Notes: generated by a model from the letters alone, not told the origin. A DNA stretch of 64,000 bases from Bacillus sp. es.034 (GCF_002563655.1 NZ_PDIY01000001.1:3632001-3696000), one strand, 5' to 3'. Shown: positions 1 through 8,790, counted from the first letter of the stretch. Program-made: numbers and translations.

Positions 1-287
1 ATATCAATAAGTTCCTTCAAGCTGGCAAGTAGAGCAGGATTCCCACCTGAAATTGTTACATGGGAAAATCTATCTCCCCCTATTTCAAGCAATTTATGCC
101 AAATATCTTCTGCCGTCATGAGCATGATATCCTCTTTGGCGGATCCGTCCCATGTAAAGGCTGAGTCACACCAGGCACAGCTGTAATCACATCCTGCAGT
201 CCTGACGAACATCGTTTTTTGGCCGATGACCATCCCTTCCCCTTGAATGGTTGGACCGAATACTTCCAGAACGGGAATTTTCTTCAT
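1..287 (-). CDS. queE: 7-carboxy-7-deazaguanine synthase QueE (partial, 3' end off window)
   Basis: Radical SAM enzyme that converts 6-carboxy-tetrahydropterin to 7-carboxy-7-deazaguanine in queuosine precursor synthesis. The visible N-terminal 95 residues carry the CX3CX2C iron-sulfur motif (CDYSCAWC, about residues 33-40) after the segment FGPTIQGEG, which is typical of QueE. The ATG overlaps the queD stop by 4 nt, so the two are translationally coupled. The gene runs off the left edge. In related genomes queF follows, but it is not visible here. Confidence 0.95.
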   Translation of the reverse strand, partial: MKKIPVLEVFGPTIQGEGMVIGQKTMFVRTAGCDYSCAWCDSAFTWDGSAKEDIMLMTAEDIWHKLLEIGGDRFSHVTISGGNPALLASLKELID

Positions 288-718
288 GAGCGTTTCCTCT
301 TTGGTCTGTATATACAATAGCTGGTAGGGGTTTCCCTTAAGAACACTTGAAGACACTTTGGTCGGTGGGGAAGCGTGTCTAAATGATCCTGGATGATTTC
401 CCACATGACTTTGGCCACTACTTCCGTCGTTGGGAATTCCGTCCCTCTCTCTGAAGAAAATCGTTCATCCTCATTGATCATCGTATGATCAAATCGTTTA
501 TGGATCAGTTTTTTTATGTGTTGGAAATTAATGAGGAATCCTGAATCATCGAGTTGATCACCACCAATCGTAATGTTGGCAAAGTACGTATGACCATGAA
601 CCTCCTGACAGCTTCCTGCCTCCACATGCGGAATGTAATGAGCAGCAGCAAAATGCATATCTTTGTTTAACTCATATTCATAGGGATGATCGGGAACAGG
701 ATAAATCTGTTGAATCAT
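284..718 (-). CDS. queD: 6-carboxy-5,6,7,8-tetrahydropterin synthase QueD
   Basis: A 144-residue enzyme of the QueD/6-pyruvoyl-tetrahydropterin synthase fold, which makes 6-carboxytetrahydropterin from dihydroneopterin triphosphate, the second step towards preQ0. Zinc-ligand histidines are seen in FAAAH (H27) and HGHTY (H41, H43), and the active-site cysteine is C37 in GSCQEVHGH. It sits between queC and queE with 4-nt overlaps on both sides, so one polycistronic mRNA under the preQ1 leader is expected. Length is normal for the bacillar family. Confidence 0.96.
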   Translation of the reverse strand: MIQQIYPVPDHPYEYELNKDMHFAAAHYIPHVEAGSCQEVHGHTYFANITIGGDQLDDSGFLINFQHIKKLIHKRFDHTMINEDERFSSERGTEFPTTEVVAKVMWEIIQDHLDTLPHRPKCLQVFLRETPTSYCIYRPKRKRS

Positions 719-1380
719 GATCCCTCTCCTCCTTTTTTACCAATAACATATTCTTCCAATCCTCTTTGTCTCAGTTCACAAGCAGGACATTCCCCACAAC
801 CGCTCCCTTTCAAACCGTTATAACATGTAAGGGTATTTTCCTGAATATACTGAAACGCCCCTAAATCGTCGGCCATTTCCCACGTTTGGGCTTTATTGAT
901 CCACATAAGGGGGGTATGAATGACAAACTGCTCATCCATAGAAAGATTCAGGGATACATTCAATGATTTTACAAAGATATCCCTGCAGTCCGGATAACCG
1001 CTGAAATCCGTTTCACAAACACCCGTCACAATATGTTTCGCACCGATTTGCTTGGCTAAAATGCCTGCAAATGATAAGAATAATAAATTCCTTCCAGGAA
1101 CAAAGGTGGATGGTAATTCCCCCTCGTGATGCGTAATTTCTTCATCTGTTCTTGTAAGTGCACTTGGGGCCAGTTGATTTAACAAACTCATATCTAGAAT
1201 ATGGTGAGGTACATCCAAATCCTCAGCAATCACCTTAGCACAGTCAAGTTCTGCAACATGTCTCTGTCCATAGTTGAACGTTACTGCTTCTACTTCATTA
1301 AATGCTTTCTTTGCCCAAAACAAACACGTTGTACTATCTTGACCTCCGCTGAATACGACTAACGCTTTCTCTGTGTTCAT
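715..1380 (-). CDS. queC: 7-cyano-7-deazaguanine (preQ0) synthase QueC
   Basis: ATP-dependent enzyme converting 7-carboxy-7-deazaguanine to preQ0. The PP-loop ATP-binding motif SGGQDS lies near residue 11, and a C-terminal four-cysteine zinc site (CYNG...CGECPAC) near residues 186-201. The ATG at 1380 is preceded by AAAGGAG. It is the first gene of the queCDE unit and lies about 110 nt downstream of a preQ1 riboswitch, so expression should fall when preQ1 is plentiful. Confidence 0.97.
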   Translation of the reverse strand: MNTEKALVVFSGGQDSTTCLFWAKKAFNEVEAVTFNYGQRHVAELDCAKVIAEDLDVPHHILDMSLLNQLAPSALTRTDEEITHHEGELPSTFVPGRNLLFLSFAGILAKQIGAKHIVTGVCETDFSGYPDCRDIFVKSLNVSLNLSMDEQFVIHTPLMWINKAQTWEMADDLGAFQYIQENTLTCYNGLKGSGCGECPACELRQRGLEEYVIGKKGGEGS

Positions 1381-1491
1381 AAAAGGTTCTCCTTTCTCTT
1401 CTACAGGCTTCTGCCATGAAAAGAAGAAAGAGATTCTGTCAGACTCTATAATATAGGCTTTCGCTTGCCACTAACAAAAAAATAACGACAC

Positions 1492-1546
1492 CTAAGGATG
1501 CCGTTTTCCTTAGTTTTTTATAGAGGGTTGTGCTAGAACCTCTCGG
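1492..1546 (-). promoter_or_regulatory. preQ1-I riboswitch with intrinsic terminator (queC leader)
   Basis: On the minus strand, 1543-1510 reads AGAGGTTCTAGCACAACCCT followed by CTATAAAAAACTAA. This matches the class I preQ1 aptamer (AGAGG/CCTCT stem, A-rich tail that forms the pseudoknot). The tail runs directly into a CTAAGGA/TCCTTAG hairpin at 1513-1492 followed by T-rich sequence, the expected transcription-attenuation platform. Binding of preQ1 should terminate queCDE transcription. Confidence 0.95.
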
Positions 1547-1667
1547 GTATCAAAATATAGACCCAATTCTTCTTCTATTGTCCTCAACCAATATAACGTT
1601 TTTTCACAAAAAAATCTACATTTCACTGACAAATTCTTCGAAAATAACTGAAATATCAAGTCCATGA

Positions 1668-2663
1668 CTATTTTAAACGAAGGAACCTTCTCCTCTTCCT
1701 TCTCTTTTTCGAACCGAAACGCAGCCAGCCTATTTTCAAAAAGGCCCCAAACATGATCAGTGCTATGATTCCCATCACTCCCAGGACGATGAAATAACCA
1801 TTGGGCTCATCAAGTTCAGGCATGTTGACAAAGTTCATCCCATATAAACCTGCAATAAAGGTAAGGGGCATGAAAATCGTCGTGATGACCGTCAACGTCA
1901 TCATGATGTTGTTCATTTTATCGGAATTGATCGATAAATAATTATCACGTATATCCGATGAGAATTCACGATAAGATTCAAGCATTTCCACAAGCTTTAT
2001 TAAATGATCATAGACGTCATTGAAGTATAGCTGCTCTTCCTTCAGGGCATTCAGTCTGCCCGAATTACTGATGCGATACAATAGATCCCTCATCGGCACC
2101 AGGGTGCGACGGAGCTTTGACATGTCATGTCGGATATCAAATAACTCATCCATCAGGTCACTGTCGGCTTCATCATTCGTATTGTCCTCAATCGTATTGA
2201 GGCGGTCTTCTATCTTATACACAAGGGGGAAGTAATCATCCACGAGGCGATCAACGATTCTATGCATGATCTTAAACGGGCTGAGCTCGCCCCCTTCTTC
2301 TTTCATCTCTTCCCATATTTGATTTATTTGACTGACAGGTTCTTTATGGAACGTCACGATAAATCTTGAATTCACAAACATATTCACCTCTTGTGAATCA
2401 AGGGTTCTTGAATTGATTCCGTGCAAGAGCACAAATATGTATTGATCATAAAAATCGAGCTTGGGACGTTGACTGAAATCATCCAGACAATCCTCGATCG
2501 CAAGGGGATGAAATCGAAAGTACAATTTAAGCAATCTGATGTCCTTGCTTGAAGGCTCAGAGAAATCCACCCAGTACCATTTTACATCTTTTTCCTTAAT
2601 TCTTGATAAGGGAACATCACTTTGAATTTCCCCGTTTTCCATGATTATACTTGTTCGAATCAT
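1668..2663 (-). CDS. CorA-family magnesium/cobalt transporter
   Basis: Inner-membrane divalent cation channel of the CorA family, about 331 residues. A long cytoplasmic N-terminal domain is followed by two C-terminal membrane helices. The signature GMN motif (GLYGMNF) sits at the end of TM1 near residue 277, followed by the acidic loop MPELDEPNGYF. The second ATG (2663) is preferred because AGGATG lies at proper spacing, whereas the ATG at 2672 is almost inside that site. It ends in a run of Lys/Arg. It is divergent from patA and monocistronic. Confidence 0.93.
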   Translation of the reverse strand: MIRTSIIMENGEIQSDVPLSRIKEKDVKWYWVDFSEPSSKDIRLLKLYFRFHPLAIEDCLDDFSQRPKLDFYDQYIFVLLHGINSRTLDSQEVNMFVNSRFIVTFHKEPVSQINQIWEEMKEEGGELSPFKIMHRIVDRLVDDYFPLVYKIEDRLNTIEDNTNDEADSDLMDELFDIRHDMSKLRRTLVPMRDLLYRISNSGRLNALKEEQLYFNDVYDHLIKLVEMLESYREFSSDIRDNYLSINSDKMNNIMMTLTVITTIFMPLTFIAGLYGMNFVNMPELDEPNGYFIVLGVMGIIALIMFGAFLKIGWLRFGSKKRRKRRRFLRLK

Positions 2664-2794
2664 ATGGCTCATCCTAACTGACTTTTTTCATTTTTTACCC
2701 TTTCCCTTTTTCTCCTCCATCCAAACAAAACCACTGCGTAACCGTTCAATTTAATGGTAAAATATGAATCAAACATTTAAAGTAGGTGTACATA

Positions 2795-3946
2795 TTGGAA
2801 CAGCATATTAACCCCAGGGTCAGGGACATACAAATTTCTGGTATTCGACGGTTTTTCAACATGGTGTCAGACATCGACGATATGATTTCCCTTACAATCG
2901 GTCAACCTGACTTCCCTACCCCTCAACATATTAAAGAAGCAGGAAAAGCGGCCATTGATGGAGACTTCACGTCTTATACCCACAATGCGGGGTATATCGA
3001 ATTACGTGAAGCGGCTGCTTCATTCGTCAAAGAAAAATACCATGTAGAATATGATCCTGCAACAGAAGTCATTGTCACAAATGGAGCGTCCCAGGGAATC
3101 GATGTGATTCTGCGGACGATCCTTTGCCAGGGTGACGACTGCCTTCTTCCTGGGCCCGTATATCCCGGGTATGAACCCATCATCAAACTATGTGGTGCCA
3201 ATCCGGTCCATATCGATATTACCCAAAATGAGTTTAAATTAGATGCAGCATTGATCGAGGCGAGCCTGACCCCTTCAACCAAATGCATCATCCTCCCTTA
3301 CCCATCGAATCCAACAGGGGTAAGCTTATCAAAGGAAGAATTGAAAGAAATTGCCCAATTACTCAAGAGCCGGGACATTTTTGTATTGGCTGATGAAATA
3401 TACAGCGAACTTACCTTTGATGGTTCACACCATTCCATAGCAGAGTATTTAAGAGAGCAAACGATCATCGTGAATGGATTATCAAAGTCACATAGTATGA
3501 CAGGTTGGAGGATTGGCCTGATCTTCGCTCCTGAAGCCATTTCGAAGCATCTTTTGAAGGTGCACCAATATAATGTGTCCTGTGCTTCCTCCATCTCCCA
3601 AAAAGCGGCTTATGAAGCTTTGACAGCTGGAAAAGACGATGCTCTGGATATGAAGGAAGAGTATAAGAAACGAAGGGATTATGTATACGACAGACTTGTT
3701 GATATGGGATTTGAGGGAATCGTCAAGCCCCACGGAGCCTTTTACTTTTTCGTGAAAATACCGGATAGCATACTGTTAAGCTCATTCGATTTCTCCCTGA
3801 CCCTGGCTCAGGAGAAAAAGGTGGCTGTCGTCCCTGGTGATGCCTTTTCCCCTCTCGGAGAAGGATATTTCCGTCTTTCTTACGCCTGTTCCATGGATCA
3901 ACTGACAGAAGGTCTCGACCGCCTTCAATCCTTCATCCAATCCTAA
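2795..3946 (+). CDS. patA: PLP-dependent aminotransferase PatA (N-acetyl-LL-diaminopimelate aminotransferase)
   Basis: Class I aminotransferase, about 383 residues, very similar to B. subtilis PatA, which acts in lysine/diaminopimelate synthesis. The PLP-lysine motif SKSHSMTGWR lies near residue 230 and the conserved YPSNPTG and ADEIYSEL segments are present. I choose a TTG start at 2795: the protein then begins MEQHINP like its homologues, and AGTAGGTG sits 6 nt upstream. The GTG at 2786 overlaps that ribosome-binding site. A strong terminator follows the stop. Confidence 0.93.
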   Translation: MEQHINPRVRDIQISGIRRFFNMVSDIDDMISLTIGQPDFPTPQHIKEAGKAAIDGDFTSYTHNAGYIELREAAASFVKEKYHVEYDPATEVIVTNGASQGIDVILRTILCQGDDCLLPGPVYPGYEPIIKLCGANPVHIDITQNEFKLDAALIEASLTPSTKCIILPYPSNPTGVSLSKEELKEIAQLLKSRDIFVLADEIYSELTFDGSHHSIAEYLREQTIIVNGLSKSHSMTGWRIGLIFAPEAISKHLLKVHQYNVSCASSISQKAAYEALTAGKDDALDMKEEYKKRRDYVYDRLVDMGFEGIVKPHGAFYFFVKIPDSILLSSFDFSLTLAQEKKVAVVPGDAFSPLGEGYFRLSYACSMDQLTEGLDRLQSFIQS

Positions 3947-3948
3947 TG

Positions 3949-3983
3949 AGAGGGACGGACCTTGATGTAAGGTCCGTCCCTCT
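3949..3983. terminator. Terminator between convergent patA and small spore-like gene
   Basis: Near-perfect 15-bp inverted repeat (AGAGGGACGGACCTT, loop GATGT, AAGGTCCGTCCCTCT) directly after the patA stop. It ends in TTTATC on the plus strand and serves two convergent genes. Confidence 0.88.
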
Positions 3984-3989
3984 TTATCA

Positions 3990-4166
3990 TTATCCTTTAT
4001 ATTCACCATTGTTTTTGGATGCTTTTTCTTTTTTCGCTTTGTCGCTGTGGATTTTATTTGTTGCCGCGCTCCCTATTTCATGGGCGAATTCAGCATTGAT
4101 CTTTGAAGAATCAAAGCCTTTTTTGTTTTTTTGTTGAGGATCATTCTTCTTAGTCCTTTTTGCCAT
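3990..4166 (-). CDS. Small Lys-rich protein with SASP-like EFAHE motif (58 aa)
   Basis: I do not recognise the family. The 58-residue protein starts MAKRTKK and is about a quarter lysine. It contains INAEFAHEIG near residues 23-32, which resembles the cleavage site of germination protease GPR in small acid-soluble spore proteins (TEFASE in gamma-type, YEIAQE in alpha/beta-type). AGGGGGA lies upstream of the ATG. It converges on patA and shares its terminator. A role as a gamma-like spore protein is inference. Two other tiny proteins (35456-35739) share the motif. Confidence 0.7.
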   Translation of the reverse strand: MAKRTKKNDPQQKNKKGFDSSKINAEFAHEIGSAATNKIHSDKAKKEKASKNNGEYKG

Positions 4167-4264
4167 CGTTGATTTCCCCCTATATTGAAATGCTGATTCA
4201 CTCGAAAGATCAGCTTATATGTATTATTCATCTTCTCCTTTAGTCCTATTCAATGGAAAAGATC

Positions 4265-4358
4265 AAAAAAAAGAACTAACACAGTTACCTGAGTTAGTTC
4301 AATAAAAAAAGGAAAAGGGGGTGTTAGTGAGAAATTAATCTCCAATTTCATGCTTAAT
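4265..4358 (-). ncRNA. Candidate SigB-dependent C-rich small RNA (~94 nt)
   Basis: Minus-strand unit with no gene: a SigB-type promoter (4389-4365), a predicted start near 4358, a 5' stem-loop (GAAATT 4349-4344 with AATTTC 4336-4331, GGAGATT loop), an unpaired C/U-rich stretch (4324-4301, ACACCCCCTTTTCC then T-rich), and a strong intrinsic terminator (4300-4273 plus eight T). This is the architecture of trans-acting Gram-positive sRNAs that pair with Shine-Dalgarno sequences. The only ATG inside has no ribosome-binding site. Transcription and function are inferred. Confidence 0.55.
4273..4300 (-). terminator. Intrinsic terminator of candidate sRNA
   Basis: Minus strand GAACTAAC (4300-4293), 12-nt loop, GTTAGTTC (4280-4273), then TTTTTTTT (4272-4265). 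The plus strand lacks a T-run, so the terminator is oriented to the minus strand. Confidence 0.85.
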
Positions 4359-4364
4359 AATAGA

Positions 4365-4389
4365 ATACCCGCTTTTAAAGATGCTAAAC
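4365..4389 (-). promoter_or_regulatory. SigB-type promoter of candidate sRNA
   Basis: Minus strand reads GTTTAG (4389-4384), a 13-nt spacer, then GGGTAT (4370-4365). The B. subtilis SigB consensus is GTTTAA-N12-15-GGGTAT, so 11 of 12 positions match. No competing SigA-like pair is seen for the same transcript. Confidence 0.6.
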
Positions 4390-4514
4390 CATCTTTCTAC
4401 TTTTTTTTATAAAAAATTTTCATTGATCGAAACACCGCTCCACTGAACTAAACTCGCCCCTTTATGGCCGTACAAGCACCCCAGCCATCGAAAAAAGTTA
4501 TTTTAGTAAAACAC

Positions 4515-4543
4515 TTTAAAAAAGCGCTTTCATACAGTATAAT
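4515..4543 (+). promoter_or_regulatory. Possible promoter with CcpA cre-like box
   Basis: AAAGCGCTTTCA (4521-4532) matches the core of the catabolite-responsive element. It lies in the 17-nt spacer between TTTAAA (4515-4520) and TATAAT (4538-4543). No convincing gene follows on the plus strand before the convergent 3' end of ptsI, so the target is unknown. I see nothing else supportable between 4390 and 4613. Confidence 0.35.
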
Positions 4544-4613
4544 AAACAAGTGAATTCGGGTAATGTAGGTTGAACATGACTATTGTATAATCCCCCTTAA
4601 ATAAAAGAAAAAG

Positions 4614-4644
4614 GGATTGAAAGAACCAAGCGCTCCTTCAATCC
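4614..4644 (-). terminator. Probable ptsHI terminator
   Basis: Minus strand GGATTGAA (4644-4637), 15-nt loop, TTCAATCC (4621-4614), then a CTTTTTCTTTTATTT tail. It lies about 100 nt past the ptsI stop. A weaker GCC-rich hairpin at 4671-4697 lies between. Confidence 0.65.
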
Positions 4645-4740
4645 ACAAGAAAGGGGGAAATGAGAATAAAAAGGCCCAAAGGGTGTGTGCCTTATTCTTC
4701 ATAGATATATTACCCTCATTTCCACCATATAAACCTATAT

Positions 4741-6462
4741 TTATTCCATTGATGTCGCTTTTTTCACTGCAGAAATGACCGCATCATTGGTGTCTAATTG
4801 TAATGCCCGTTCAGCCAGTTCTTTCATTTCAGCACGGTTCAACTGACGGATTTGAGAACGCGCCTTTAAAATGGATGTTGCACTCATTGAGAACTCATCC
4901 AAACCTAATCCAAGTAAGATCGGTACGGCAATCTCATCTCCAGCCATTTCTCCACACATACCTGCCCATTTTCCTTCCTTATGAGCCGCATCGATGACCA
5001 TTTTCACAAGACGTAAAATGGCAGGGTTATACGGTTGATACAAGTAGGAAACGCGCTCGTTCATGCGGTCGGCAGCCATTGTGTACTGAATCAGGTCGTT
5101 TGTCCCGATCGAAAAGAAATCAACTTCCTTCGCAAATACATCCGCCATGACAGCAGTTGAAGGAATTTCAACCATGATTCCCACTTCAATGTGATCAGCT
5201 ACCGTTGTCCCATTTTCAAGAAGGGCTTTTTTCTCTTCTTCCAGGATCGCTTTCGCTTCTCTGAACTCTTGAAGATTCGAAATCATCGGGAACATGATTT
5301 TCAAGTTTCCAGATGGACTTGCCTTCAATAACGCTCTAAGCTGTGTACGGAAGATATCCTGTTCGTCTAAACAAAGACGGATCGCACGATACCCAAGGAA
5401 AGGGTTCATTTCTTTCGGCAGATTTAAGTAAGGAAGCTCTTTATCCCCACCGATGTCAAGGGTACGGACCACAACAGGTTTCCCTTCCATTCCTTCTAAA
5501 ACAGCCTTATATGCTTCGTATTGCTCATCTTCGGATGGTAATTCGTCACGACCCATGTATAGGAATTCTGTACGATACAGTCCTACACCTTCTCCACCGT
5601 GATTCTTCACCCCTTCAAGATCCTTAGGTGTCCCGATATTGGCAGCAAGTTCAACATGCTCCCCATCTTTGGATACCGTCGGTTCGTTCACGAGTTTCGC
5701 CCATTCTGCCTTTTGTTCTTCATAACGGGCATATTCTTTCTTGTACTCTTCGATGACTTCCGGAGTCGGATTAATATGTACTTCTCCATTTAATCCGTCA
5801 ACGATGATCATATCACCATTTTCAACAGAGGAAGTAATGGATTTCGTCCCCACTACAGCCGGGATCTCCATTGAACGGGCCATAATGGCCGAATGTGATG
5901 TTCTTCCACCGATGTCCGTTGTGAACCCTTTAACGAATTCACGGTTTAATTGTGCCGTATCAGAAGGAGTTAAATCCTCTGCAATCACAATCACTTCTTC
6001 TGTTACCATGCTTGGGTTTGCAATCTGCACGCCCAATAGGTGTGAAAGGACACGTTTCGTCACGTCACGGATATCCGCCGCACGTTCCTTCATATACTCG
6101 TTATCCATGGATTCAAACATGGATACGAACATATCCGCTGTTTCTTTAAGGGCGGATTCAGCGTTTACATTTTCTGATTTTACTTTGTCTTCGATAGGTG
6201 TCAGTAGTTCTGGATCGCTTAAAACAAGAAGATGCGCTTCAAAGATTTGAGCTTTGTCTTCCCCTAAATCAACTCTCGCTTTATCACGGATCGCTTCAAG
6301 CTCTGATTTAGATGTGGCAATGGCATCCTGGAAGCGTGAAACTTCCTGTTCAGCATTGTCTACGCTTTTCTTCTCAAAGCTCAGGTCAGGTTCGACCAGG
6401 CGATACGCTTTCGCTATGGCAATACCATTTGATGCCGCAATTCCTTTTAAGAGACTGGACAT
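4741..6462 (-). CDS. ptsI: Phosphotransferase system enzyme I
   Basis: Cytoplasmic PEP-protein phosphotransferase, 573 residues (full length), which takes phosphate from phosphoenolpyruvate and passes it to HPr. The phospho-histidine motif [12 protein letters not shown] lies near residue 190. The C-terminal PEP-binding half shows [31 protein letters not shown] and the active-site cysteine in [11 protein letters not shown]. The ATG overlaps the ptsH stop by 1 nt. Unlike B. subtilis, neither ptsG/glcT nor splAB lies next to it. Confidence 0.98.
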   Translation of the reverse strand: MSSLLKGIAASNGIAIAKAYRLVEPDLSFEKKSVDNAEQEVSRFQDAIATSKSELEAIRDKARVDLGEDKAQIFEAHLLVLSDPELLTPIEDKVKSENVNAESALKETADMFVSMFESMDNEYMKERAADIRDVTKRVLSHLLGVQIANPSMVTEEVIVIAEDLTPSDTAQLNREFVKGFTTDIGGRTSHSAIMARSMEIPAVVGTKSITSSVENGDMIIVDGLNGEVHINPTPEVIEEYKKEYARYEEQKAEWAKLVNEPTVSKDGEHVELAANIGTPKDLEGVKNHGGEGVGLYRTEFLYMGRDELPSEDEQYEAYKAVLEGMEGKPVVVRTLDIGGDKELPYLNLPKEMNPFLGYRAIRLCLDEQDIFRTQLRALLKASPSGNLKIMFPMISNLQEFREAKAILEEEKKALLENGTTVADHIEVGIMVEIPSTAVMADVFAKEVDFFSIGTNDLIQYTMAADRMNERVSYLYQPYNPAILRLVKMVIDAAHKEGKWAGMCGEMAGDEIAVPILLGLGLDEFSMSATSILKARSQIRQLNRAEMKELAERALQLDTNDAVISAVKKATSME

Positions 6463-6728
6463 TACTCAGCTAAACCTTCTTTGTTCAATGTTTCCTGTAA
6501 GCTGTTTAACGCTTCATCTTCGTCACTACCTTCAGTAATGATTGTAATTTCTGCACCTTTACCAACACCTAAAGACATAACACCCATGATTGATTTTAAG
6601 TTTACTTTCTTTTCTTTGTATTCTAGATGTACATCGCTGTCGAATTTGCTTGCCGTTTGAACCAGTAGAGTTGCCGGACGAGCATGAATTCCTGTTTCAG
6701 CTGTAACTGTAAATGTTTTTTGTGCCAT
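6462..6728 (-). CDS. ptsH: Phosphocarrier protein HPr
   Basis: 88-residue phosphocarrier. His15 in GIHARPA accepts phosphate from enzyme I, and Ser46 in LKSIMGVMS is the site used by HPr kinase for catabolite repression through CcpA. The start is the ATG at 6728 (MAQKTFTV), with GAAGGAG upstream. The six-codon upstream extension lacks support. It is co-transcribed with ptsI. Confidence 0.98.
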   Translation of the reverse strand: MAQKTFTVTAETGIHARPATLLVQTASKFDSDVHLEYKEKKVNLKSIMGVMSLGVGKGAEITIITEGSDEDEALNSLQETLNKEGLAE

Positions 6729-6771
6729 GTGAATCGACTCCTTCAATTATCTTGTTTTTAGTTGCTTCATA

Positions 6772-6800
6772 AAAGTAATGGATTATAAAGAAAACGTCAA
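6772..6800 (-). promoter_or_regulatory. Candidate SigA promoter for ptsHI
   Basis: Minus strand TTGACG (6800-6795), 17-nt spacer, TACTTT (6777-6772), about 40 nt upstream of the ptsH ATG. The rest of the 6729-7044 gap holds A/T-rich sequence and the terminator of the next gene. I see no antiterminator-type leader. Confidence 0.5.
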
Positions 6801-6983
6801 CTATTTCTAGTGATTAATCCAATATTCCTATAAAGCTGTTCAATAAAAAAGAATAGCATGCAATGAGCATATACACAATTGTAAAGCTTGATTTTTTTAG
6901 TATTTCATAAATTTGCCACTGTTATGAACCTAATTATGTAAAAATTGATGATTTATTGTAAACCCCAAAGGGAAAAACGTAGT

Positions 6984-7016
6984 AAAGACCCCATACCCGT
7001 CTGATATGGAGTCTTT
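6984..7016 (-). terminator. Terminator of gene 7045-7302
   Basis: Minus strand AAAGAC-TCCATA paired with TATGGG-GTCTTT around a 9-nt loop, followed by TACTACGTTTTT. Confidence 0.65.
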
Positions 7017-7044
7017 AGTATGAGTCATTCTTCCGGTTGTCATA

Positions 7045-7302
7045 CTATTCTTTTTTTACTGCTTCTGCCTTCATGAGGTTATAGCCGATCTTTGCTTTTA
7101 TGACCGTTCCTTTCAAAATCATTTCATGATCTTCTGAAGTATTTGAGTATACATTGACCAAGTCACAAATACATCGGGAGAATAACTCTGACAGCTGCTT
7201 TAATTCTTGAACATCATACTTCCTGTCTTCTTTCATCAGTTCTTCCATCACATCGATGGCAAGGCTTTTCACCCTCAGTGCCTGCTCTATTTCATATTTC
7301 AT
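7045..7302 (-). CDS. Conserved hypothetical protein (85 aa)
   Basis: Not recognised. A small, probably helical cytoplasmic protein starting MKYEIEQAL with no membrane segment or signal peptide. It has a short SRCICDL stretch with two cysteines and an amphipathic C-terminus. The ATG at 7302 is preceded by GGAAGGGGAGGG. The longer reading back to 7326 begins within that purine-rich site. It is monocistronic, with its own terminator. Confidence 0.7.
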   Translation of the reverse strand: MKYEIEQALRVKSLAIDVMEELMKEDRKYDVQELKQLSELFSRCICDLVNVYSNTSEDHEMILKGTVIKAKIGYNLMKAEAVKKE

Positions 7303-7374
7303 ATGGAACCCTCCCCTTCCTATCATTCTTTCTCTAGCATATGCCGTGGAAACTAGATTAGAACGGGGAAGCTT

Positions 7375-8157
7375 TCAAATGTTTAACTGGGCATCCTTTG
7401 TAAATAGTCGCTTATAGGCCAATAAAATAAACAGGACGACCGTCAATGCAACACTTCCGACAATGCCTAATAGAATGGCAATCTGATATTCAATGGCCAC
7501 CAGGGGGCTGACTCCTGAAAGAATTTGCCCAGTCATCATCCCAGGAAGAAAAATGATTCCCATCCCAAGCATATTATTCAGAGTGGGGAGGATGGCAGAA
7601 TCAAATGCATTATCCAAATAAGTCTTGGAAGCTGCTTTAGGGGTTGCCCCCAGCATCAAAGCTCCTTCTACTTTTTCTCTCTGCTCTATCAATCCCCCCA
7701 GGAGGGTATTGATTCCAAGCGTTATGCCCGTCATCGCGTTCCCGACAATCATCCCTGCAATTGGAATGAAATATCTTGGTTCATACCATGGGGAGAAATG
7801 GATGACGACCATATTGAAGTAAAACAAGCTGATCAGTGTTCCTGCGCATAATGAGATGGCTGCGATGCCTTTCAGCTTTCGATCCATTTCATATTTAACC
7901 TGCTTGAATATATTCCTGATCGCAAATACTTCCATTACGACTATGATACTCAAGGTCAGCCATGGGCTCGGATGATCAAATATATATGTTAGTATGTATC
8001 CAGCGATAATCAATTGAATGGTCATCCGGAAAGAAGCGAGTATGATTTGTTTCTCCCTCGAAATCCCCCTCCATTTCACGATAAATAACAAGAGAAGGAC
8101 AAAGGCATACGCCGCAATGAATCTCCATAACTCTATATCGATAATTCCTTTTTCCAA
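7375..8157 (-). CDS. ABC transporter permease, FetB/YjkA family (UPF0014)
   Basis: 260-residue membrane protein with about seven hydrophobic helices, of the family whose E. coli member FetB works with FetA in iron export. The conserved segment GMIVGNAMTGITLG lies near residues 135-148, followed by GATPK and FLPGMMTGQIL. The start is TTG at 8157 with AAAGGAGG eight nt upstream. It lies 18 nt downstream of its ATPase gene, so they form one two-gene operon. The transported substrate is inferred from the family only. Confidence 0.88.
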   Translation of the reverse strand: MEKGIIDIELWRFIAAYAFVLLLLFIVKWRGISREKQIILASFRMTIQLIIAGYILTYIFDHPSPWLTLSIIVVMEVFAIRNIFKQVKYEMDRKLKGIAAISLCAGTLISLFYFNMVVIHFSPWYEPRYFIPIAGMIVGNAMTGITLGINTLLGGLIEQREKVEGALMLGATPKAASKTYLDNAFDSAILPTLNNMLGMGIIFLPGMMTGQILSGVSPLVAIEYQIAILLGIVGSVALTVVLFILLAYKRLFTKDAQLNI

Positions 8158-8175
8158 TGTCTAATCCTCCTTTTG

Positions 8176-8790
8176 TCAATTCCTGATTGTAATGATATCG
8201 TCTCCGTATTCTTCGGCCACATTTGTCGAATGGGTCACCATGATGATGGTCCCTCCATGCCCATTTGCACACGTAATAAAACTTTTCATCACTTCAATCT
8301 CTGTTTCTTCGTCGAGAGCAGAGGTAGGTTCATCCAATAAATAAACATCTGGTTGCATGGCTAATACCCTCCCCAGGGATAATCGCTGGCGCTCGCCGCC
8401 AGACAGCTGTTCTGCAGGGGTCTCCAATGGTTTATCCAGCTTGACAATGGTCAATATCTTCAAAAGTTCATCCCGGTTTGCCAGGGGCTTTTCTGAAAAG
8501 ACAAGCCCTTTCTGAAGGTTTTCTTCCACTGTTTCTCCAAACAGAAGAGGGGTTTGAGAAATCATGACAGCTTCCCTCCTATGCTTCACAGGCTCCACAC
8601 TTTCCAGGGAATTTCCTTTATAACGGATATGTCCCCTATCTGGTATATTCATTTTATTCAACAATTTCAATAGAGTGGATTTCCCTGCACCACTTTCCCC
8701 TACAAGGCAGGTCGTCTGGTGCTCGGAAATGTTCATCTCCTTAATATGTAAAATATCTTTATAATGTACATCTCTTAATTCATACAACAT
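8176..8790 (-). CDS. ABC transporter ATP-binding protein, FetA family
   Basis: 204-residue cytoplasmic ATPase. Walker A is GESGAGKST (about residues 36-44), Q-loop MISQTP, signature LSGGERQRLSLGR, Walker B VYLLDEPTSALD, and H-loop VTHS. The ATG at 8790 follows GAGGAGG at 8 nt. An 11-codon upstream extension reads through that site and is rejected. It pairs with the downstream permease as a putative metal (iron) exporter. Confidence 0.9.
   Translation of the reverse strand: MLYELRDVHYKDILHIKEMNISEHQTTCLVGESGAGKSTLLKLLNKMNIPDRGHIRYKGNSLESVEPVKHRREAVMISQTPLLFGETVEENLQKGLVFSEKPLANRDELLKILTIVKLDKPLETPAEQLSGGERQRLSLGRVLAMQPDVYLLDEPTSALDEETEIEVMKSFITCANGHGGTIIMVTHSTNVAEEYGDDIITIRN

Noticed and set aside
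3946..4137. 63-codon plus-strand ORF after patA
   Set aside because: It begins in the terminator and is antisense to the better supported Lys-rich small gene.
4250..4351. Short ORF (MKLEINFSL) within the candidate sRNA
   Set aside because: No Shine-Dalgarno and it reads through the terminator stem and T-run.
4658..4704. 14-codon plus-strand ORF (MRIKRPKGC...) after AAAGGGGG near the ptsI 3' end
   Set aside because: Very short, overlaps a weak minus-strand hairpin; no evidence of conservation.
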